Source: Clostridium cavendishii DSM 21758 (GTDB lineage Bacteria; Bacillota; Clostridia; Clostridiales; Clostridiaceae). Taken from it: 64,000 nt of DNA. A model generated the notes under the pieces. The model was not told the origin of the DNA. It was given only the letters and a program-made list of their open reading frames with translations, and did not search any database. The stretch spans positions 186,001 through 250,000 of the forward strand of contig NZ_FQZB01000006.1 of the NCBI RefSeq assembly GCF_900141845.1. The letters run 5' to 3'. Position numbers and translations under genes: made by a program. This document shows, in pieces, positions 59,201 through 64,000 of this stretch; positions within the stretch are counted from its first letter, which is position 1; every line of letters starts with the position of its first letter.

Positions 59201-61678
59201 AAAGAATGGTACTACATTGTCAGGATAAGTTGTAAGCAATAATGTTTGTCTAACCTTAGAATTAATATCATATGCTGGTGCATCTACTATTTGTTCTTTT
59301 GACCAGTCTCCATAATACCCCACAAATGGTATTGATAAATTTGGATTCTTATCATCCTTTGAATTAAATTTTACAAACCCTTCTATGAAATTATCAATCT
59401 TAACATTATCAGAAAGATTTAATTTAACTGTAACTTTAGCTTCTTCTCCTGCCTTAACTGTAACTTCTTTGTTACTAAAATCTAGATCTGCTCCATCAAC
59501 TGTTATACCCTTTATAGCTCCTTTTTCATTTGTAATTTCACTTAAAATAGGTTCTTTATCTAATACATAGCTTGCATCTGTACTGCCATAATTTCTAAGA
59601 GTTAAAGTAAAGGTACTATTCTTACCTATTTCCCTAAGGGCCGCCGTAGGCTTTCCATCTGAATTTGTTAATATAACATTGTTGGTAACAGCCTTATCGA
59701 GCTGTAATAACCCCGCTCCTTGTCTTCTTGGCGAATAAGGTATTGTATTATTAAATTTATCCTTCATTGGAACTGCTGTATTTATAGCAGTATTTTTTGC
59801 AAAAGTTACAAGATTTCTCTTATCAACCTTAAGACCTCTCTTTTTGATAGACTGTATTATTAACGCTTCTCCACCTGCTGTATGTGGCGATGCCATGGAA
59901 GTACCACTCATATATTGGTAGCCATTATTATATGCAAGAGAATATATATCTCCACCTGGAGCTGTAATTTCTGGTTTTATGTCTAAACTAGGTGTTAATC
60001 CCCATGAACTATATTGAGACATATCATTTATATCTGCATTGTCAAAACTAGAAAGTCCTCCTTCTAATTCAAACTTGATTTTATTTTTTCCTGATTTCAC
60101 AAGCTTAAATATTTCATTTCCATCACTCAACCCTACCATAAATCCAGGTACTTTTTCAGTTCCAAATGTACCTGCTACAGGCACATCACCCCCTGTTTCA
60201 TGATTATAAAATACAATTCCTATAGCACCACATTTTTCTGCGGTTTTTGATTTATCGTCAAAGGTTATTCCACCACCTCTTTTTATAAGGGCAATCTTTC
60301 CTTTTAAATCCTTACCTTCAAAGCCTTTGCTATCACCTATTCCACAATCAACAAGTTCATTATAATTTTTAAATACATCTAATGAAGTCATTAAACCTTT
60401 TGCAGCACGTACAACTTTGGTATCTCCTTCTGCTGTGGTATATTTTATAGAATTAAATATAACCTTTGAATTTTCCATAGATGCTACTGTAAGTGCATCT
60501 TCACTTGTACCAGGAGTCCCAACAATACCTGTATCTTTCAGTCCTAGTAAATTTGCAGGCTGTCCCCATCCATCGCTAGTAGCTGCAGTTTGTGCATTTC
60601 CTGCTGATATAACACAAAGCACTCCATTATCAGTAGCATTTTTTACTGCTACTTGTACTGGCTCATCTTTGTCCATAAAACCACCAGATGAACCTAAACT
60701 CATATTTACAATATCAGCTCCGAGTTTAACAGAATCCTCTATTGCAGTAATCGTATCTTCATCATTAGCTCCATGATTTTCAGGATTACTTGAAAATACC
60801 TTCATAGCTAAAAGTTGTGCTTCTGGTGCTACTCCTTTTATAGCATTAAAAGCATCTATATCTTCATCATTTCCATTAGCCCCAACTATACCTGCAACAT
60901 GCATGCCGTGTTGATTACCACTATCTGAAACCTCATTATTTCCATCCGCATAATTATATCCAAAAGGGATTTTATCTGTAAAATACTTTCCCTTTTTAAT
61001 TTGCTTAGCTAATTTTTCTGTATCTTCTTTATGAAGTTTAATAGTATTTGTATTAATATTCTTAAAATCTTTGTGAGTATAATCTATACCTGTGTCTATT
61101 ATTGATACTACTAAACCTTCACCTTTATAGTTATTATTCTTCCACACATTTACGGCTTTAGTTATTTGATCTGCAGAAGTCATATCTGGATAATAAACTC
61201 TAGCTTCTTTTACATTTTTAACACCTGAAAGTAGCCCTATTTTTTCTAAATCTCCCCTAGTTGCTTCTATAGAAAATCCATTTACTAAATAACCAAAGTT
61301 CTTTCTGACTTTAGTTCCAGTTATCAATTCAACCTGAGCTATTATATTAGCCTGAGCTGCTTTGACAGCTTCTTCTGATTGTCCAGATTTTATAGCAGGA
61401 GCATCTTCCAATTGAACTATAGCCTTTATCTTTTCTGAAACATTTAACTTTGTTTCATTAATGTCAGTAGGTGCTTTTACCCCCAAACTTTCAAGCACCT
61501 TATTATAATTTTCCCTCTCTTCTGCTTTCACTTGTTCACTTAAATTCTTAGTAAAAGCTTGTCTGATTTCTTCATCAGATATTGTTTTTTCAGTTGTAGT
61601 TACAGCCCCCGCTGCTACTGAAGAACAAAAACTGAAAGCAGTCATTAACGTTACGATTTTTAATTTTTGTTTTTTCAT
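56213..61678 (-). CDS. Cell-envelope subtilase (lactocepin/C5a-peptidase-like) with TG-type anchor
   Basis: This 1821-residue exported protease has a signal peptide (ending near AAGAVT at 28) and a pro-domain at about 80-165. The S8 catalytic domain has Asp195 (SIIDTGIDYTH), His257 (NQHGMHVAGIVGA) and Ser594 (MSGTSMASPHTAGG), interrupted by a PA insert at about 425-530. A C5a-peptidase-type Fn3 domain and a long series of bacterial Ig/cadherin-like domains follow to about 1590. The C-terminal region (KLTPEEAKNLDVSKLNAFYY) resembles that of the 50076 protein. The anchor is NIIKTGSPVATK with a hydrophobic helix and GKRKRVK. It probably degrades host or nutrient proteins at the wall. Confidence 0.93.
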   Translation of the reverse strand: MKKQKLKIVTLMTAFSFCSSVAAGAVTTTEKTISDEEIRQAFTKNLSEQVKAEERENYNKVLESLGVKAPTDINETKLNVSEKIKAIVQLEDAPAIKSGQSEEAVKAAQANIIAQVELITGTKVRKNFGYLVNGFSIEATRGDLEKIGLLSGVKNVKEARVYYPDMTSADQITKAVNVWKNNNYKGEGLVVSIIDTGIDYTHKDFKNINTNTIKLHKEDTEKLAKQIKKGKYFTDKIPFGYNYADGNNEVSDSGNQHGMHVAGIVGANGNDEDIDAFNAIKGVAPEAQLLAMKVFSSNPENHGANDEDTITAIEDSVKLGADIVNMSLGSSGGFMDKDEPVQVAVKNATDNGVLCVISAGNAQTAATSDGWGQPANLLGLKDTGIVGTPGTSEDALTVASMENSKVIFNSIKYTTAEGDTKVVRAAKGLMTSLDVFKNYNELVDCGIGDSKGFEGKDLKGKIALIKRGGGITFDDKSKTAEKCGAIGIVFYNHETGGDVPVAGTFGTEKVPGFMVGLSDGNEIFKLVKSGKNKIKFELEGGLSSFDNADINDMSQYSSWGLTPSLDIKPEITAPGGDIYSLAYNNGYQYMSGTSMASPHTAGGEALIIQSIKKRGLKVDKRNLVTFAKNTAINTAVPMKDKFNNTIPYSPRRQGAGLLQLDKAVTNNVILTNSDGKPTAALREIGKNSTFTLTLRNYGSTDASYVLDKEPILSEITNEKGAIKGITVDGADLDFSNKEVTVKAGEEAKVTVKLNLSDNVKIDNFIEGFVKFNSKDDKNPNLSIPFVGYYGDWSKEQIVDAPAYDINSKVRQTLLLTTYPDNVVPFFNSGIAAISPNGDDYFDKIVPSLYFLRNAKELDVDIVDANGNSIRDLYKENNIKKNAFEEFIKGTKRNKILSLASWNGTIYNKATGNYEPVKDGQYYYTIKTKVDLPNAKEQTIKLPIKIDTVAPKVEIVSLNKDANNKYILKWKSNDDFSGVNSNVVFINGKVIKGKPVAEAEDLYSQEVTNVVENGVNNVLVSTLDNAFNIGKDSKDLKVGTIENVFINNLKDGQFISSKALIDNKLNIFGGVADSVEKLYINSEAISLEGKYFNYSCEPKVGENTLEVKALGKDDKEIYKKDYKFTYDNVSPELTINEPKLVENEYNYLKEKTLTFKGTAKDTNLLAVQIVNAAGKVLSQPQVKEDGSFEATINLTNDLDTITVLAADKAINITKKSYIITTKEKVQEPFAIKFSNLSAFQVVPATDTRNDIYTVKGTVNKKVVELKIAGENVTVNDDLTFSKDIKLVQGSNRITIYAKAETGEVYESLSRVMFDSKLPNIKLNNVNIRKDGNIYTNNDSITIKGEASDNLYGFTLKINGDIIFNYNRYPSQDPSVLKKDFEKTINLSGEQTKVKIELTDFFGNTNVEDLNVILDKVVPNKPTIKLNPETVTNREVIATIASDETKLDSIEYSFDGKNYFKYTEPLKVAASTDIHARAIDYAGNVSEEAISKVEIDTVAPEIKISGVEDGGIYKAKVTPIVTTDDKDATIEMKLNGQKYDGSAIDVANKYKLEITVKDKAENVSTKTVNFEVKQLIVVNTNGQDAEAKIDGIKSVYENILIEAQDATNSKVIINSESLSKDNKNLILNSKNVGVVLPISIINDQNIKATTLEVKEVTDLKDANKGFKFLGKVYNFDLTANMKDGSTKNIKTFGDTPVRLSFKLTPEEAKNLDVSKLNAFYYDESNKTWVALNNGNFDKDTLIYSFDVVHFSKYTIGVKESTSNGGNGTSNGNVAGASTANTSNSGNIIKTGSPVATKVIVVTGLGLMAIGTLAVVYGKRKRVK

Positions 61679-61907
61679 AACTCTCCCCCTTATACATTTT
61701 TTGGATATTAAACCTATATTATACTATTATTGTTTTTTTATCAATATGTATTTCATATTTTGTTTTTATTTATACTTGTTATATTTTTTTGTAATATTAT
61801 CAAAATTTTATTGTTATTTTTATTTTATTGTTAAAATTATTTTTAACGCAATACAAGTTAGAAAATGTATAATTACATGGAATTTATCTCCATAAAAACA
61901 AAAAAAT

Positions 61908-61930
61908 AGACACTAAAAACTCTAGTGTCT
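61908..61930 (-). terminator. Hairpin terminator without an intact upstream gene
   Basis: AGACACTA pairs with TAGTGTCT around a 7-base loop, with a long T-rich tail on the minus strand. It would terminate a minus-strand transcript coming from the decayed kinase fragment region. The 61679-61907 stretch is otherwise the subtilase promoter area with nothing distinct. Confidence 0.65.
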
Positions 61931-62041
61931 TATTTTGTATTCATAAAATATTATTAACCCATTTTGGTACTATATTGACATATTCTCACTATAATATAGA
62001 TGCTTCTCAAAAAAATCACCATACTAACCTAAAAGTAAATC

Positions 62042-62195
62042 TTAATTATTGGGAATTACTATATTTACTTTGAAGCTTTTCTCATTAAAATCTATTCTTA
62101 AAGTTCCTTCATATTTTTCTATTACCAAATTATAACAATCCCATTTGTATAAGGTACAGTTTTTTATGCTTAAGATACATATATCTATATTTTTT
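62042..62195 (-). pseudogene. 3' remnant of a GHKL-type sensor histidine kinase
   Basis: A minus-strand frame ends with LSIKNCTLYKWDCYNLVIEK, then YEGTLRIDFNEKSFKVNIVI and PNN-stop. The order LxSIKN, IVEKYxG and FxVNIxIP is the C-terminal end of GHKL ATPase domains of AgrC-like kinases (normally GLKSIKNIVEKYNG). The catalytic G boxes and everything upstream are missing. A hairpin terminator follows about 110 bases downstream. Confidence 0.55.
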
Positions 62196-62342
62196 AATTC
62201 TCAATTATAAAAGCATTAATTATAACACAAAAAAATCATATTATCTTTTCATAATATTTTTATTGTTATTTAATAATTATATATTGTTTTTCATTGTTAT
62301 AAATGATACTATATAGTAAAAAGTAAAGGAGTGGTTGTTAAA

Positions 62343-62831
62343 GTGAAGGTAAAAAGACGCATAAGAATTATTATAGTTATCGCAGTTATAATAACTACAT
62401 TTACAAACTTCTGTATATGCTATGGTAAACAATTCTTCGATAAATTAGACTTAGCAATAAATTGGAGTATTAATATACCTATGCCTCAAAATTCTACTAC
62501 CATTTTTGCTTTTGATTTTAAAGAAGGTCAAGATTTTAAGATTTGGACTCTAAATGAAAAATCTATTAAGAAAATTATAAAAAACCCTTTATGGAATGAG
62601 ATTAATAATTCTAATATAAAAGATATTAATAATAAATGTTTGAAATTTTCAAATCTACTAGATGAAAAAGAACAAGAAAAATATAAAAGTGCTGTTGGTA
62701 TGGATGTTCTAAATGTTAAGACTGGACAATACTTCTTATATAAATCTCAAAAAAACAAGCCTGACAATTATATTTTTTTAATTTTAGATAAAGATAGAAA
62801 TAAAGTATATTATATGTTGAACATATTTTAA
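62343..62831 (+). CDS. Membrane-anchored small hypothetical protein
   Basis: I start it at the GTG at 62343, 11 bases after AAAGGAG. An earlier GTG overlaps that site. The product is 162 residues with one N-terminal hydrophobic helix (IRIIIVIAVIITTFTNFCIC) that could be a signal anchor, and an extracytoplasmic lysine/asparagine-rich domain. The segment FAFDFKEGQDFKIWTLNEKS and the ending NKVYYMLNIF are not recognised. It is convergent with the LPQTG protein gene. Confidence 0.6.
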   Translation: MKVKRRIRIIIVIAVIITTFTNFCICYGKQFFDKLDLAINWSINIPMPQNSTTIFAFDFKEGQDFKIWTLNEKSIKKIIKNPLWNEINNSNIKDINNKCLKFSNLLDEKEQEKYKSAVGMDVLNVKTGQYFLYKSQKNKPDNYIFLILDKDRNKVYYMLNIF

Positions 62832-62889
62832 TAATTGCATTTGTTATTAGCATAAACCTGTAGGGTTCCTCCCTATGCCTACGATTACA

Positions 62890-62921
62890 AAATGAGCTGT
62901 ATCTTTAGATACAGCTCATTT
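62890..62921. terminator. Perfect hairpin between convergent genes
   Basis: AAATGAGCTGTATC pairs exactly with GATACAGCTCATTT around a 4-base loop, just downstream of the LPQTG gene stop. Confidence 0.85.
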
Positions 62922-62945
62922 AAATTACTTTAAATAATGAAAATT

Positions 62946-64000
62946 TTAACCTCTACGATTTTTTCTTAATATAACTGCTCCCGAAATTATTGAGGCTAAA
63001 ATTATAAAACCTATTGCTCCTTTTGCAGTCCCTGTTTGAGGTAATTTATTTATATTTTTTGATTTATCTCCTGTATTTTGTTTTTGAGTTCCTTCAGTTT
63101 TAGTGTCTGTTTGATTCTTTACCTCATTTTTATTTTTGTCATTTTGTTCACTATTTGCTCCATTATTCTCTGTATTTGGATTTTGCTCATTTGGTTTATT
63201 TTGTCCACCATTTTGATTTTCATTTGGCTTACTTTCTTCTCCAGGTTTTTGTTCGCCCTGATTATTATTGCTATTTTCATTACTTATAACTTCTACAGGA
63301 GGTTCTCCTTGTAGTGTAGCTGCTATAAAGGTGTTGTTTCCACTTGATATATATTTTTCATCTATAGTACTCTTAACATATAGCTTTTGTCCATCATTTT
63401 TAGCCTTATATCTTATTTCAAATACTTTGTATTCTGATTTAGCTTTATTTTCAAGTGAATCTATTTTTATCTCTGCACTATTATCACTTAAATAAGCACT
63501 TATAGATGCTTTAGCTTTATATACACTTGTGTATATTCTTAATACCCTTTCTTTAGTATCGGCTGGTACTGTTAAAAGATAACCATCACCTTTTCCTTCT
63601 AAAGATTTATCTTCTCCATTAAATACTAGTCCATATCGTGATTCATCACATTTAGTTTCATTAGTTCCATCTGACCATATAAAGTTTATCGGAGAATCTT
63701 TAAATATTGATATAGCATTCTTTTGCAAAGAGTCTAAGGTAATGTAATTTTTAGTATTTGCTTTTCTTTCTACTCTAATATTTTGTACCTTACCTGCTCT
63801 TATCCAATCTAAAGTTCCCTCTTTTGTAAGATCTACTACAGGTTCTGGAGCGTCAACCTTCATCTCTATATCTCCACCAGTTATACTCTTTGGTAATTCT
63901 ATTTTTAAGTTTATAGGATTTGATTTTTCACTTTCTTTGTTACCTGCATAAGCATATACCTTAAATTCATAATTTACATTTGGATATAGCTTATCAAGAC
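62946..64000 (-). CDS. LPQTG cell-wall surface protein, 5' end beyond the window
   Basis: The frame stays open to the right edge, so the first ATG at 63863 is internal and the gene is partial here (351 codons). Visible parts are the end of a fibronectin-III-like domain near the edge (YPNVNYEFKVYAYAGNKESE), an unrecognised beta-rich domain, and a long asparagine/glutamine/lysine-rich wall spacer (NENQNGGQNKPNEQNPNTEN). The canonical sortase signal is INKLPQTGTAKG followed by a hydrophobic helix and LRKNRRG. It is the only classical LPxTG signal in the window. A sortase A-type enzyme elsewhere should attach it to peptidoglycan. Confidence 0.9.
   Translation of the reverse strand, partial: LDKLYPNVNYEFKVYAYAGNKESEKSNPINLKIELPKSITGGDIEMKVDAPEPVVDLTKEGTLDWIRAGKVQNIRVERKANTKNYITLDSLQKNAISIFKDSPINFIWSDGTNETKCDESRYGLVFNGEDKSLEGKGDGYLLTVPADTKERVLRIYTSVYKAKASISAYLSDNSAEIKIDSLENKAKSEYKVFEIRYKAKNDGQKLYVKSTIDEKYISSGNNTFIAATLQGEPPVEVISNENSNNNQGEQKPGEESKPNENQNGGQNKPNEQNPNTENNGANSEQNDKNKNEVKNQTDTKTEGTQKQNTGDKSKNINKLPQTGTAKGAIGFIILASIISGAVILRKNRRG

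Noticed and set aside
62331..62342. GTG at 62331 as start of the small membrane protein
   Set aside because: It overlaps the AAAGGAG ribosome site. The GTG at 62343 is usable.

Overview
The window is AT-rich, gene-dense chromosomal DNA whose content points to a spore-forming Clostridium. It carries a SleC-type spore cortex-lytic enzyme, a Csp-type germination subtilisin, an AbrB/SpoVT regulator, a T-box leader, a LicT antitermination leader, several TTG starts behind strong GGAGG-type ribosome sites, and LPxTG-type cell-wall proteins. Species cannot be fixed from sequence alone. No tRNA, rRNA, CRISPR array, prophage or intact insertion sequence was seen.

Layout. 0-5.6 kb: a LicT-type antiterminator whose RAT/terminator leader is visible and whose PTS target lies off the left edge. 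It is followed by small stand-alone genes (VOC protein, MGMT-like protein, SUFU-domain protein, acidic orphan, C45 acyltransferase) with decayed fragments of an HD-GYP protein and of the VOC gene. 5.8-12.5 kb: a MerR regulator with a textbook 19-bp-spacer promoter and an isoprenylcysteine-type methyltransferase, a secreted BspA/LRR-InlB-FN3 protein, a DJ-1/PfpI protein, a WYL regulator and an internally duplicated small protein. 12.7-17.5 kb: a transposase fragment, two unrecognised proteins and HelD. 17.7-20.1 kb: 2-isopropylmalate synthase fused in one frame to a complete AraC-type DNA-binding domain, behind a T-box with a leucine-like specifier. 20.3-22.9 kb: a ferredoxin-type membrane protein divergent from a membrane-bound LuxR protein, and an acetyltransferase.

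23.1-29.6 kb is a seven-gene operon matching Escherichia coli yhfTUVWXYZ (yhfS missing): regulator, PRD protein, small protein, membrane carrier, phosphotriesterase homologue, PLP protein and phosphopentomutase-like enzyme. Three copies of the dyad GTACA-N6-TGTAC sit at the promoter and at two internal gaps and are the likely YhfZ operators. 29.9-41 kb has the germination-type genes (SleC-like enzyme and Csp-like protease), PhzF, CPBP protease, Map with a SEC-C motif, an XRE/DUF5680 regulator with a perfect 25-bp operator dyad, small membrane proteins and gene remnants. 41-49.9 kb has an orphan PD-(D/E)XK-like protein, a large Fe-S/FAD oxidoreductase, a membrane protein, a MocR regulator divergent from a DAP-decarboxylase-like enzyme, an AbrB protein and a chloramphenicol-acetyltransferase-type gene.

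50-64 kb is a cell-surface region: a 1470-residue NHL/X2/InlB-repeat protein, a choline-kinase-like protein, an 1821-residue cell-envelope subtilase, a small membrane-anchored protein and the 3' part of an LPQTG protein. The two giant proteins share a C-terminal module, a TG-type anchor and a conserved 3' flank with a terminator family that recurs four times in 15 kb. The strongest candidates for something new are the LeuA-AraC fusion under T-box control, the yhf operator set, apparent ATA and ATT start codons, and the shared 3' modules of the surface proteins.
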